64,000 nucleotides of DNA from Vombatus ursinus (GCF_900497805.2 NW_020954548.1:7790905-7854904), one strand, 5' to 3'; shown: positions 46,855-57,544, counted from the first letter of the stretch. Made by a program: numbers and translations. Notes: generated by a model from the letters alone, not told the origin.

Positions 46855-47085
46855 TGTTTAAATTCTCCAGTGCTAAGCCTTGCCGTTATGAGAGTTGTGG
46901 ATTCTGGCTTGCCATTTAACCTTGGGCAAGTCACTTAACCTCTCTGAGCCTCTGTTTTGTCATCTGTAAAGTGGGTGTAGTAATACTTGTACTACCGATC
47001 TCATAGGGTTGGTTGTAGGAAGCCGGAGCAGGGGGAAGAGGGGGAATAAGGGTTATCTTAAAGCACTTCAGAATTATTATTTTTT
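46855..47085 (+). mobile_element. MIR
   Basis: 'accttgggcaagtcacttaa', 'cctctgttttgtcatctgta' and 'tcttaaagcacttcagaatt'. Confidence 0.8.
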
Positions 47086-47187
47086 TTAAAAAATGATTGT
47101 TACTGGGAAAGGCAGTGTCAGACCAGACTTTGTATGACAGACCAAGTAACACTAACCACAAGGCAGCCCTTTCCCCCAATCCATCCC

Positions 47188-47190
<3 letters not shown>

Positions 47191-47242
<52 letters not shown>
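47191..47242 (+). repeat. (CA)26 microsatellite
   Basis: Twenty-six uninterrupted CA units, the longest pure dinucleotide array in the window apart from the left-edge CT tract. Likely length-variable. Confidence 0.97.
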
Positions 47243-47244
<2 letters not shown>

Positions 47245-47719
47245 GAAAACCAGTGAAACAGTCTGAAGGCAACAAGTTATCAATACTTTGCCATGCTTTG
47301 CCATCTAGCATATGGACCCAAGGAAATAGCGATAAACACAGGAATCCACAAACATATAAAAAATGAATTAAGATAAAACAAGAACCCTTACCACTTAATG
47401 AGGGAGGTTTATGAATGTAGATTCAGGACAATGACTCAGAAACATGATTACCTTATCATAAACTTTAGTTGATAGACTTTCATTTCTAGAGAAGCATGGC
47501 TCCAACCTTCTTGACCTACCTCCTGCCTGTTTTTTTTTTATTCCTTCTTTTCTTTCCCCAAGATTATTAGACCTGTAAGGCCAGTAAAAAAGAAATGTAT
47601 GCCACCTCAGTTCTGTTCTTTCTGTCTAAAAGAACATCTGCATTATGTCAAACACTCAGGTTATATCTGTTCTGTGACCAACTTCCAGGGTCATTGCAAG
47701 GCATAAGAAGAAAGAAGAA
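47243..47719. other. Stretch with no recognised element
   Basis: Nothing identified. Confidence 0.3.
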
Positions 47720-47985
47720 AAGTAATAGTTGGCAGTTGGGTAGCAATTTAGGATTTACAATGCCCATTCTATATACTACCTCACAATAATGTTGTAAGAT
47801 AGGTATGCCAGGCATTATGGTTCCCATATTACAGATGAGGAAACTGAGGCTCATCAAAGTTAAGTAAAAACTTAACCATGTGTGAGGCTCATCACACATA
47901 GTAGTGTCAGAGGCAGAATTCAAACCCTGGGGCTCCTCCTGACTCCAGGTTCAGACTTCTCAGTGTTCCACACTGCTTCTACAGA
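47720..47985 (-). mobile_element. MIR
   Basis: 'ccatattacagatgaggaaa', 'gtcagaggcagaattcaaac' and 'gactccaggttcagacttct'. Confidence 0.75.
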
Positions 47986-47989
47986 GATA

Positions 47990-48559
47990 CTAAATATCTT
48001 TGCCACACTAACCAGCAGTGTCCTTTACCTAGCTCACTGGGAAAGAAAAGAAACTGGAAGTGCAGATTATCTACTTAGCCTGGTTCCTCTTAGCCTGATC
48101 TTTTCTCTTTCACCTTTATCTTCTTTCATACAAGTGAAGAAGAAAGGGAGAAAAGAAGGAAGGAAGGAAGATGGTGGGAGGAAATGAAGGGACAGAGAAG
48201 GGGAAATGTTGCTAGATGTGAAATTCCATGAGATAATGATAACACTTTTATGTAGCATTCATATCCACTAAAGTCTTCCTCTGATGCCTCACCAAAGGGA
48301 AGAAATGACATGTCAGCATAGCCCAATCTCTGGCAGATCCTAGTGATCTAGGAAGGCTCCAAGTATAAGCCTAGCAGTGGACTGGAGATGTGGGTCACCT
48401 AAGTCCAGTCAGGAACATCACCACAAGGCTGAATAAAGGGTAATGAATTTTTGAGCTACAGCAACCAACAAAGACCATGGTTGCCATCACTGAAAATAGA
48501 GGGAGCACCTACACCAATTAATTCATAGATGCTGTAAGTATTGATATGTATAATATTTT
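47990..48559. other. Unassigned stretch with a short (GGAA)n run
   Basis: 48142-48185 is purine-rich ('aggaaggaaggaagatggtg'). No other pattern recognised. Confidence 0.4.
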
Positions 48560-48775
48560 ATAGCCAGAATTCATTTTTCATATATATCATCTCATTTGAT
48601 CTTTGTAACAGCCCCAAGGTTGGCTGGATTGGTCTTATTATCCTTGTTGACAGTTTGAGGAAAATAAGGCTCAAAGTGATTTAGTACCAACTTGCCTTAG
48701 GTCACACAGCTTGAAAGTGGCAAAGTTAGGATTGAAACCCAGGTGTTCTAACCCCAAGTCTAGTTATTTGCTTGA
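48560..48775 (-). mobile_element. MIR
   Basis: 'catctcatttgatctttgta', 'ccttaggtcacacagcttga' and 'ggattgaaacccaggtgttc'. Confidence 0.75.
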
Positions 48776-48794
48776 CTAAGCTCGCTTATTCATT

Positions 48795-49026
48795 GTTTGT
48801 TGTTTCAATCATCTCTGACTCTTTGTGATCCCATTTGGGGGATTCTTGGCAAAGATACTGAATTGGTTTGCCAACTCATTTTACAGATTTTCGAGGGAAC
48901 TAGGGGCAAACAAGGTTAAGTGACTTGTTCAGGGCCACCCAACTAGTCTGAGGCCAGATTTTGAACTTGTGAAGATGAGTCTTCCTGACTCTAGGCCTGT
49001 CGTACTATCCAGCTGAGCCACCTAAA
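48795..49026 (-). mobile_element. SINE with BovB/RTE-like tail
   Basis: 'ctctgactctttgtgatccc', 'ggcaaagatactgaattggt' and 'actatccagctgagccacct'. Confidence 0.82.
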
Positions 49027-49149
49027 TCTGAAGTAGCAGGTATTTGACTACTCAGAATCCCTCCCGTCTCCCCCCTTTTTTCTGTCGTCTACTTAAATGC
49101 CTAGGTCCCAGAAACTAAAGAAGCAGTTTTAATTTCAAGAGATTTAGTC

Positions 49150-49735
49150 AATCACAGATGATAGGATGACTGTAAGATCCCAGGATTTGTAGTTGAAAAG
49201 GTCCTAGAGGGCATATAGGCCCACACCCTCATTTAGAGATGAGTACACTGAGGCCCTGAGAGGTCCACCATCTCTTCCTCCCCCCAAACCTTAAAAATGA
49301 TTCTAAATTGGGAGTTCCAGAACTACAGGTGTATGTATGTGTATGTATATGATGGATACATATGAATGAAATGATCTAAGTGTGTGTTTATATACAGATA
49401 TAAACTACTTATAGTGATAACTATGTATATGTGTATTGGGTATGTATGATATCTTCTACCTTTTTTGTATAGGGATAGGGACTGATGATTTCATTGGTAA
49501 ACTTGAGAGCAGTCTTTTGACTCTTTTTGTATCTTCAGCTGTTAGCCCAGTGCCTGGCAGATAGTAGGCACTTAATGCAAGTCAAATCTTCTCTGCATTT
49601 AGAGTCCTAGAGGTTACCTGTTGCTTTTAGAGGGTAAATAGCTTGCCCAGAGTCACATAGACAGTATATACCAGAGGCAGAACTTGAACCCAGGTCTGCC
49701 TGGCTTTCAAGGTTTGCTCTCTCCCTATCCTGGTG
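49150..49735. mobile_element. MIR (minus, 49180-49265), L2 3' end (plus, 49470-49580), MIR (minus, 49600-49735)
   Basis: First MIR: 'atgagtacactgaggccctg'. L2: 'cagtgcctggcagatagtag' and 'gcacttaatgcaag'. Second MIR: 'gcttgcccagagtcacatag' and 'gaacttgaacccaggtctgc'. A TGTA-rich patch fills 49325-49445. Confidence 0.65.
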
Positions 49736-49984
49736 GCAGGTGCAGAATGACTATTATAGAATGTTAGAGGAAGGGAGGAAACACACACCCATTAGTCACT
49801 TACTGTGTACCAGGCACTGTGTTGGCATAACAGAAGGATGTTCTAACATACGATAATATTTTCACATTTCTTAAGCAGTCTGTCCATGAAAAAAAAGCTG
49901 TTAGATATTAGATCTAACATTTCACTCAATCAGATCGTTCTATCAATAGTAGCTCAATACACACCTGTGGAACATCTATCTGGG

Positions 49985-50350
49985 AAAGAGCCACAGAGAT
50001 GTGGATGTGGAGCCAGTGGCCCTGGGTTCAAACCTTGGCTATGACTGGTACAGTGAAGAGAAGCCTTGATTGGGAGTTGGAGAATCTGGCTTTTAAATTC
50101 TTCCTCTGCTACTTAATTAGCTCTGTGACCTTGGGCAAGTCATTTACTTCTCTAGGTCTTAGTTTCTCAACAGGAAAATGGAAAGATTGAACTAGGTCCC
50201 TTCCAAACTCTATATCTATTATCCCATGATCCTATAGTTTACTAGGTGTGTAACTCCAGGCAAGTCACTGAACCTCTCTGAGACTTATTTTCTTCATGTA
50301 TAAAATAAGGAGGTTGAACTAGACAAATTTCAGCTCCATATCTATGATCA
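49985..50350 (+). mobile_element. Two MIR copies (49985-50220, 50225-50350)
   Basis: The first: 'ctctgtgaccttgggcaagt' and 'gaactaggtcccttccaaac'. The second: 'gtgtaactccaggcaagtca' and 'tgtataaaataaggaggttg'. Confidence 0.75.
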
Positions 50351-51150
50351 AGGTACCTGCACATGTGCGTGGATAGGCAGCTCAGCTCTGAGTTAAGATT
50401 TCAGTCTTTTCAGCAAGGCTGGCCATACCATTGGCATTGCTGCTCCCCCTTCACCTCTATGCACCCCTCTCCTTTGCCAACATCCACCCACGCAGGCACA
50501 CTGGACCGCACATGCCAGGTGGAAAATGAGATAAGTACTCAGAGAGCTGAGGGGGTGGAGAAAGTGGGTAGGAGGTAAGGAGAGGAAACGCCCTGAAGAC
50601 AGAAGTCTGCCTGTCTATTGCAAATTGCCATGATATAATAAAATGTCCAAGCATTCACAGAAGTAAAATGACCCTGCTGGCTCGAGCACTGCCCGACTCC
50701 AAGCATGAAAAGGCAGGACTTTAGCCCAGCAAATCAGTAGGAAGCTAAAGACGCTGAACTTGGGACTTGGGTTCCCTTGATAAGGGTAATACATAAACAG
50801 AGAAGCAGGAATGGAGCCTCAGCTTTCTGCACATGGAATTCCAGCTCAGGGTTGATATTTGCGAGATCTTTGCCCTTTAGATCTAACAGGAAATCTTAAA
50901 ATGGATAACATGGCTTGTCAAGGAAGGGGTGAGGCCCCTCCAACACATAAGAGAGTTGCAGCAGCATATGGATGGGAAATGAGAGCTTGTTAAGAAAATA
51001 TAATTCAGGTTTAACACATCTCAGGTCAAAGTACATCTTAAGTCTTTCAGGAGCAGAAAGAAAAGCCTTTAGTAGACACATACGTTAATACAAAAGAAAG
51101 GGATAAGGGAGCTTGGCAAATAGCAGAGAGAAGGCAATTTCTGAGATTCT
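50351..51150. other. Stretch with no recognised element
   Basis: About 800 bp of balanced composition without repeat pattern. Short frames on both strands show no family resemblance. Confidence 0.35.
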
Positions 51151-51151
51151 G

Positions 51152-51200
51152 CAAGAATAATAATAACAATAGTAATAATTAATAATAATAATAATTGACA
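51152..51200 (+). repeat. (AAT)n microsatellite
   Basis: Interrupted AATAAT triplets ending in ataataataataatt. Confidence 0.85.
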
Positions 51201-51209
51201 ATATAGCAT

Positions 51210-51680
51210 GTTAAAGTTTACATTTTTTTGTGCTATAGAGAAACCTTGTGAGGCAGGTACTATATTCTTATCCCCATTTTATATGTAAGGAAACTGAGGC
51301 TAAAGAAAGGGCAAGTGACTTGTCCATGGTATATTTGTTATGTAGTTGTTCAATTGTTTCAGTTGTGTCCAACTCTTCATGACCCATTTAGGGTTTTCTT
51401 GGCAAAGATACTGGAGTGGTTTGTCACTTCTTTCTCTAGCTCATTTTACAGATGAGGAAAACTGAGGCAAACAGGGTTAAGTGACTTGCCCAGGGTCACA
51501 CAGCTAGTAAATGTCTGAGGCCAGATTTGAACTCAGATCTTTTGACACCAGGCCCTCCGAATCACCTAACTTCCTGGTCCATTTGTTGGTGAGTGTCAAG
51601 AAAAGAGACTTGAACCCAGGTTTCTCCTTACTCCAAGTCCAGAGTTCTAGCTACTGTACTATGTTGTTCCTTCTAGGTGC
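51210..51680 (-). mobile_element. MIR split by a BovB-tailed SINE
   Basis: MIR parts: 'tatgtaaggaaactgaggct' (left) and 'gacttgaacccaggtttctc' (right, from 51588). The inserted SINE occupies 51340-51575. Confidence 0.75.
51340..51575 (-). mobile_element. SINE with BovB/RTE-like tail, nested in MIR
   Basis: 'gttgtgtccaactcttcatg', 'agatactggagtggtttgtc', 'gtgacttgcccagggtcaca' and 'gccagatttgaactcagatc'. Flanking 12-mers at 51328-51339 and 51576-51587 agree at 10 of 12. Confidence 0.87.
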
Positions 51681-52410
51681 TGAGTTGTCTGAGTGTATAT
51701 CAGTTTAAAAGTTGAACCTGAAGCATTCAAGGAAGAAAGATTCAGAGTACAGGTTCGAAGTTCAATACGGTCAGTCAAAGGCAGAGTAATGTCAGAACGC
51801 CTTTAGCATAACTACATTGAGGTTAGCAGGTAATTTAATTACTCTAAGCATGATTAGTTCCTCTTACCTTAATTCCAACTTCAGAGCTCTTTAAGAAGCT
51901 AAATTCATTTATTTACATCCCTATCCTGCTTTAGTAAACATTCCACAGAGCTTGGATACTACATTAAATGAGACAGGAGAGAGAAATTAACTCACTGTCA
52001 TTAATGGTATTTACAGTATTCACCTCTACCAGTAATTAACAAAGGGGTGAAAGCCAAGACATGCTTGATCCCCCCAGCCAAACGGGAACAATCCCAGCAG
52101 ACTGCAGCCTTGGCATGGTAAGTACTAGAAACCCTCAGGACAACAATCACGAACAATAACACAAGCCTACAGGTGAATGCCACTGATTACCCCCTGCTCC
52201 TGTAGTGGAATAGAGACAATAGAACTAGCCCATAGCTCCAAGGTGGTTTGGGGATTTCTGTTCTGGGTCATTTAGCCAGCTGCACACACATAGCGATCAG
52301 ATGTGACTCCCACCCTGTATCTCTGCCTTGTGACCAAAACAGTGGAATATCCGAAAAGCATTCAGTTCTGGAGACATGTCATCCAAAGAAGGGCCTTTGG
52401 GGGAAACATG
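51681..52410. other. Repeat-poor stretch, candidate conserved noncoding element (51780-52010)
   Basis: No transposon pattern. It contains 'aggtaatttaattactctaa', a double homeodomain-like site, and 'tcactgtcattaatggtatt'. A frame of 64 codons (52248-52442) is unremarkable. Confidence 0.35.
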
Positions 52411-52418
52411 CTGTATAT

Positions 52419-52548
52419 CAAGGGTTCCTTCCCCTTCGGTAGTCTGGCAAAGACTCTGGACCCCTTCTCAGAATCGTCTAAAAATGCATTGCATTAAATA
52501 AATTACTTAAGAGTTACAAAAGAAACCAATTCTATTAAAGTGTAGTGT

Positions 52549-52579
<31 letters not shown>

Positions 52580-52615
52580 CATAAAAGTTCACAGACCCCA
52601 AGTTTAGAATCCCTG
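52419..52615 (+). mobile_element. hAT-like MITE with an expanded (TG)n
   Basis: Left end 'caagggttccttccccttcg', internal 'tctggaccccttctcagaat' and 'aagaaaccaattctattaaa', right end 'cacagaccccaagtttagaa' finishing tccctg. A TG repeat (52545-52579) has grown inside. Same family as 2343-2539. Confidence 0.7.
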
Positions 52616-52679
52616 CTCTGTATGGTTAGCACAGTCAAAGTTTTTTTGGGTTTTCCCCCATACTATCTTTATATGATAC

Positions 52680-52890
52680 TTTAATGTTGGCAAAATGTTT
52701 TGCATGCATCATCTCATTTTATACTCACAGCCAACCAGTGAGCTAAGCACTACAGATATTATGATCCTCATTTTACAAAGGTTAAGTGACTTGCCCAAGG
52801 TAACACAATTAGTAAATGTCTGAAGCAAATTTTGAGCACAGGTCTTGCCAACTCCAAGTCCAGGATTTTAAACACTACTCCTCCTTGCTA
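52680..52890 (-). mobile_element. MIR
   Basis: 'catcatctcattttatactc', 'aagtgacttgcccaaggtaa' and 'aacactactcctccttgcta'. Confidence 0.75.
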
Positions 52891-53296
52891 TGTAGGCATT
52901 TGCCTTAATTAACACAATAAATAAAGAATTCTGTGGCTGTGAGATACGTTTCTGCCTGTCTTAGTCCAATAGGCAGCTAGGTAGTCAGTTAAAAAATCTG
53001 GGGGTTTTACTTTTCTGTCCCTTGGCAGAAAAAAAGGCCAAGGGGAATATTTCTGATCTTAATCTCAATTCCTCTCTGAGCTGATCCTCAGCAATTGATA
53101 TCACAGCTGCTCAGTTCCTGGAAAGGTGAATAATCAAGCTACCCCCAGAGCTTCTGCCAAGATCTATGGGTAATTCACAAATGTGGGTAGATGGAATAAA
53201 GTGCTGCTTACAGCAATTGTGCATCCTTTAGACTCCAGAAACATGTAATTACTAGTCTACCCAGTCCTCAACCCCTGCTCTATCTTATCTTATAGT
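52891..53296. other. Stretch with no recognised element
   Basis: Nothing identified. Confidence 0.3.
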
Positions 53297-53467
53297 TTGT
53301 TGTTGTTTAGTTGTTTCGGTTGTATCTGACTCTTTGTGACTCCATTTGGGGTTTTCTTAAACAGGGTTTGTGCCCAGGGTCACACAGCTAGTTAGTATCT
53401 GAGACCAGATTTGAACTTAAAAAGAAGAGTCTTGCTGACTCCTGACCTAGGACTCTATCCACTGCTT
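53297..53467 (-). mobile_element. SINE with BovB/RTE-like tail, internally deleted
   Basis: 'gttgtttagttgtttcggtt', 'ctgactctttgtgactccat', then a jump from the 'ggggttttctta' part directly to 'gcccagggtcacacagctag'. About 70 bp of the normal middle is missing. Confidence 0.8.
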
Positions 53468-53599
53468 AGAGCTCTGGCCCCAACCCTTCTTTGGTGTCTG
53501 CATCCTGTGGGTGACCCATCCTTCCTACCTGTACCACACCTATAGTCTTCCATCACTTCAGCCAACATGGTGTGATAGATACCATGAAGCACAGGGACA

Positions 53600-53810
53600 G
53601 GCAGGAAATCACACAGAATCACAAGCTAGAAAGGATCTTTGGAGATCATCAAGCCCAACCTCAACATTTTATTGCTGAGCAAACTAAGGCCTATGGAGGT
53701 TAAGCAATCTGCTCAGGGTCAAACAGTAAGTAAACAACAGAGCCAGGATTCCAACGCAAGTTTTCTGACTCCAAATCAAATTGCCCTTCCACTATACCCG
53801 CCTGCAAGGT
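53600..53810 (-). mobile_element. MIR
   Basis: 'gaatcacaagctagaaagga', 'gctcagggtcaaacagtaag' and 'ccttccactatacccgcctg'. Confidence 0.7.
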
Positions 53811-53897
53811 ACCATCTTCTATCTGACTACAGAGTACCAGCCTGTGCTTGGGTCAGTGGAGATAAGAACAGTTCAGCTTCATGCAACAAAAATAAGT

Positions 53898-53975
53898 TCA
53901 ATCAATCAATCAATAAGCATTTATTAAGTACCTACTATGTGCTAGGTGCTGTACTAAGCTAGTTCCATATGTAGG
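53898..53975 (-). mobile_element. L2 3' end with (AATC)n
   Basis: 'caatcaatcaatcaataagc' then 'cctactatgtgctaggtgct'. The CAAT run is the short tandem repeat at the L2 3' terminus. Confidence 0.8.
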
Positions 53976-54074
53976 CACTTCTCTGTGGGGTGTGATTTGA
54001 TTAGTATATGTAAGAAACAAACCACCATGACACCCTAAGCCATTAGTATTCCATAATACCTGAAGTGTTATGGA

Positions 54075-54231
54075 ATCAGAGAGCTAGAAGGGGTCTTAGA
54101 AGCCATGTAGTCCAGATTCTCATGCCATGCAGAAATTCTCTATATAACATCCCTAAGAGGTGGTCAATCAGCCTTGGGGGGGTGGGGGTGGGGAGGGAGA
54201 GAGAATGTGTGTGTGTGTATGTGTGTGTGTG

Positions 54232-54262
<31 letters not shown>

Positions 54263-54355
54263 TTACAGCACAACCCATCTCAGTTTTCAATAGCTGTTAG
54301 CGAACTGGCCTGAGCTGAAATCTGCCTCCCCTTAACTTCCACCCATTGGTTCTAG
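54075..54355 (-). mobile_element. L3/CR1-type fragment with microsatellite
   Basis: 'gggtcttagaagccatgtag' on the left and 'aacttccacccattggttct' on the right match reverse CR1-like 3'UTR. A G-rich, (TG)n, (GA)n block (54174-54262) lies between. Confidence 0.6.
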
Positions 54356-54513
54356 TGAGGCAACTAGGTGATATGGTATTTATTAGAGTGTCTGATTTGG
54401 AATGAGGAAGACCTAAATTGAAATCTAGACTCAATCACTTACTGTGTGACCCTGGCACAATCACTTTATGGACAACTCAAATGGTACACTGGTAACCCCA
54501 AAGAAAAAAAAAA
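54356..54513 (+). mobile_element. tRNA-derived marsupial SINE, diverged
   Basis: 'gaggcaactaggtgatatgg', 'ggaagacctaaattgaaatc' and 'cttactgtgtgaccctggca', ending in an A-run. Confidence 0.7.
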
Positions 54514-54574
54514 GCACATGGGGAAGTAAGTACAACATTCACACAGGTTGGGAAGACACAAAAGGGCTGAGGTC

Positions 54575-54790
54575 TGAATCTGTGAAGGAAATGTCCACAT
54601 TAAGGAAATGATGGATCTTTCTAAGCCTGGGTAAGTCACTTAATTTCTCTTAGCCTTGGTTTGCTCATCTGTAAAATGGGGATATAATAATAACATCAAC
54701 CTCCCAGAGTTGTTGTGAGGATCAGATGAGATATTTTTTTTAATGCTTTGCAAATCTTAAAGTGATATATGAATGCTAACTTTTGTTAGT
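54575..54790 (+). mobile_element. MIR
   Basis: 'cctgggtaagtcacttaatt', 'ctcatctgtaaaatggggat' and 'tgctttgcaaatcttaaagt'. Confidence 0.8.
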
Positions 54791-55280
54791 GGGGTGATTC
54801 TAATCCTTCTTGTGGAGAGGGTGCCTGGGAAAAGGGAAGTGATCCATTTCAATATTTCTCATGGGCCTGACTCTGGACAAAAGTCCTGGATTCATGGGAA
54901 CAAGTCTCAGCCTTTTACTCCTGCCCAAAAAAAAACTATCTTCCCTAAAAATCCTGTAGCAGATAATGCAAAGTGAAGATCGAATAGAGTGGCAGGAAGC
55001 TCCTGAAACATGCAGTCATTAACATGAGCAGTCCTCAAACCCAGACTCCTCTAGATTAGCCACCTCTCACCTCTCATAAAGGGCCGCCCTGCCCAGTGCA
55101 TTCAGATTTTGCCTCCTAACTGTTGGCAAGTATAGGAAATGGCAGCAATAAAATCATCTACCCAATTCAACTGCACTCACTTCCCCTGATTCCAGGACGG
55201 GAGGAAAAGGGGCCAAATGAATGTTTATGAATTATTCTCCCTAAACTTGCCTGGATTAATATGCATATACATTCACATAC
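54791..55280. other. Stretch with no recognised element
   Basis: Nothing identified. Confidence 0.3.
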
Positions 55281-55286
55281 TCCAGC

Positions 55287-55326
55287 TGTGTGTGTGTGTG
55301 TGTGTGTGTGTGTGAGCGCGCGTGGC
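55287..55326 (+). repeat. (TG)n then (GC)n: alternating purine-pyrimidine run
   Basis: Fourteen TG units followed by agcgcgcgtgg. One break in about 40 bases, so a good Z-DNA-prone sequence. Confidence 0.9.
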
Positions 55327-55327
55327 A

Positions 55328-55855
55328 CACAAAGTGCTTGCATACATTCTTTGGCACCAAACAAGGCTTCCCCACCTTGGCACTGCTTCAGATGATACTC
55401 TGAAAAGGGAAGGTGTGCAAGGGTCAGTGGGAGGAGCTACAAATTGGGCCAGCTCTGGGTTCCCAGGGTGGGAGAAGAGGAGAAGGGTTTCTAAGAGCTT
55501 CTAGTTACCACTGTGTGGCTGCAAGTTCAGACCCTTGAGAAAGATAGCTATTTCCTCTTGGTCTAAGTGTGGAGGGCCAATGAAGTTTTGCATAGAGGAG
55601 ATCCTGCCAAATTGATACCTTGTATTTTTACAGACGGTTCCAATGGACTCAAAATAGATTTCCATTAGGTGCCAGAGCAATAACTTACTTGGAGGCTTGG
55701 AAAAATCCATTATTTCCTTGATATGGACATTCCTTCCACAGGCATAGACTTCAGCCCCCTTATGACTTTTCAGCTTGCATATTTCCCCATCTTTTCCCTT
55801 TCTCTTGTTCTTAATATATTAGAGTGGTCAAGATATCACTTATACAACAGAACAA
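55328..55855. other. Stretch with no recognised element
   Basis: Nothing identified. Two frames of 60-70 codons have no family resemblance. Confidence 0.3.
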
Positions 55856-55861
55856 TATAAT

Positions 55862-55925
55862 GATGGATAGGATAGGATTGGATGGGATAGGATGAAATGG
55901 GATGGGATAGGATAGGATAGTGAGG
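55862..55925 (+). repeat. (GGATA)n pentanucleotide repeat
   Basis: About twelve copies of GGATA/GGATG/GGATT variants. Confidence 0.88.
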
Positions 55926-55929
55926 ATAG

Positions 55930-56260
55930 ATGGTATGAGAGGAAGTGTGACATAGCAGAGAGACCATTTTGAGGAGCAGCTAGGTGGCACAGTGGATAGA
56001 GCACCAGCCCTGAAGTCAGAAGGACCTGAGTTCAAATCCAGCCTCAGACCAATCACTTGACACTTACTAGCTGTGTGACCCTCGACAAGTCACTTAACCC
56101 CAATTGCCTAAAAAGGGGGGGAGGGGTAAGAGACCATTTTGGGAATCAGGAAGACCTGGGTTCATGTTTTTAGCTTTGATATCCTGGCTGTATGACCCTA
56201 ATCAAGTCACTTAACATCTTAGGGCCCAAGTACCTCTCTAAAGCTATAAATTGTAATATA
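55930..56260 (+). mobile_element. MIR split by a younger SINE
   Basis: Left part 'ggaagtgtgacatagcagag' joins 'gggaatcaggaagacctggg' and 'taatcaagtcacttaacatc' on the right once the SINE (55972-56128) is removed. Confidence 0.75.
55972..56128 (+). mobile_element. tRNA-derived marsupial SINE, nested in MIR
   Basis: 'agcagctaggtggcacagtg', 'gagttcaaatccagcctcag' and 'ctagctgtgtgaccctcgac'. The exact 13-bp duplication agagaccattttg lies at 55959-55971 and 56129-56141. Confidence 0.92.
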
Positions 56261-56499
56261 AATGCCCAGCAAATTTGTAAAGAGAGTTTCTTTACCAGGA
56301 GCTTCCTATGCCAAAGAAATTACAGGTCTGGTGAAAGACAAAAACAAATAATGGGGATCCAAGCAGCAATAGAGCATGTAGCAACATATTTACTACAGCA
56401 TATATTAATATTAGATGTGTATAATATATTGTATACTTAAATACATAAATATAATATATTTATTATGTTAGTATATGTAGTGTCATATATCATAATGTC

Positions 56500-56625
56500 C
56501 CTTGTCAACAAGCATTTATTAAATGCTTTCTATGTGCCAGGCATTGTGTTAACTGCTAGGGACATAAAGAGAGACAAAAACAGTTCCTGATCTCAAGGCA
56601 TTCACAGTCTAATGGAATTGAATAT
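56500..56625 (-). mobile_element. L2 3' end
   Basis: 'tctatgtgccaggcattgtg' and 'tgatctcaaggcattcacag'. Confidence 0.75.
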
Positions 56626-56979
56626 TATTATTGCTGCTGTTGTCATTGAAAGCTAACAGTGGAGAAATGTGGAGGTATCAAAATATTGCTGTTACTGCTT
56701 TTTAAAACCCTCTTCTGAAGTGTTCTTCCAATCCCTGGTTATGCATGGAGTTCATAAAGGTTATGCCATCAAAGTGCAAGTGTTGGCAGATCTGATGATG
56801 CAGAGAAAGCTTCAAGTATAGAACCAGTGGTGTCCTGTGTGGCTGGTGTCTGAAGACCAGCCTAGCTGAGCACAAAGGGACTCATGACTAAAGGAATGGC
56901 CACTGGTTGATAATGGGGGAGGGGAGAGGAGAAGGGGGAACAAATCAGCCCACCAGACCAGCTACTAAAATCTGTGCCA
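56626..56979. other. Stretch with no recognised element
   Basis: Nothing identified. Confidence 0.3.
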
Positions 56980-57330
56980 AGGATCATAGGGTCATAAATT
57001 TAGAACTGGAAAGGACCTCAGAGGTTACTCATAGTTCCAAACCCTTCATTTTACAGCTGAGGCCTAGAAAGGGTTAGTGACTTGCTCCAAGTCATGCAGG
57101 TAACAAAAGCCAGAGTCAGAGCATGAACCCTAGTCCTTTTAACTTCAAAGTCAACACTCTTTCTAGGGCACTGCGCCTGGAACGGCCATTCTTCATTTTA
57201 CAGGAAAAAGGGAGGCAGGACAATGGAGTGAAAAGCACAGTTCCCTGGGAGCCCAGAGACCTAGGTTCGAGTCCAAGACCTATCAAGAACTTTCTGAGTG
57301 ACCATGGGCAACCTTTCTGGTCTTCATCAG
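56980..57330. mobile_element. MIR fragments: minus (56980-57165), plus (57215-57330)
   Basis: Minus: 'tcatagggtcataaatttag' and 'gtgacttgctccaagtcatg'. Plus: 'agagacctaggttcgagtcc' and 'gagtgaccatgggcaacctt'. Confidence 0.65.
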
Positions 57331-57334
57331 CCAG

Positions 57335-57440
57335 GTGATAAACATGTATTAAGTACCTACTGAATACAAAGGAAGGCAAGAGGAGAGGCTCTCATGGCCC
57401 AATGGAAGAGACAACATGCAAATAATTATTTCCTCAAAAG
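57335..57440 (-). mobile_element. L2 3' fragment
   Basis: 'ataaacatgtattaagtacc' and 'agagacaacatgcaaataat'. Confidence 0.55.
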
Positions 57441-57544
57441 TAACCTAAGTTGAACTATAGGATCCCTAAGCCCTCTTCCAGTGATAATATTCTAAGATTC
57501 TATAAACTAGATGGGTTCCTTATGGTCTCACAGAGAGGGAATTA

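Noticed and set aside
47097-47366. Frame of 89 codons across the CA array
   Set aside because: The centre is a Thr-His repeat produced by (CA)n.
53901-53916. CAAT tandem run as a possible CRISPR-like or VNTR array
   Set aside because: It is the short terminal repeat of an L2 3' end and recurs at other L2 ends (59118, 62480).
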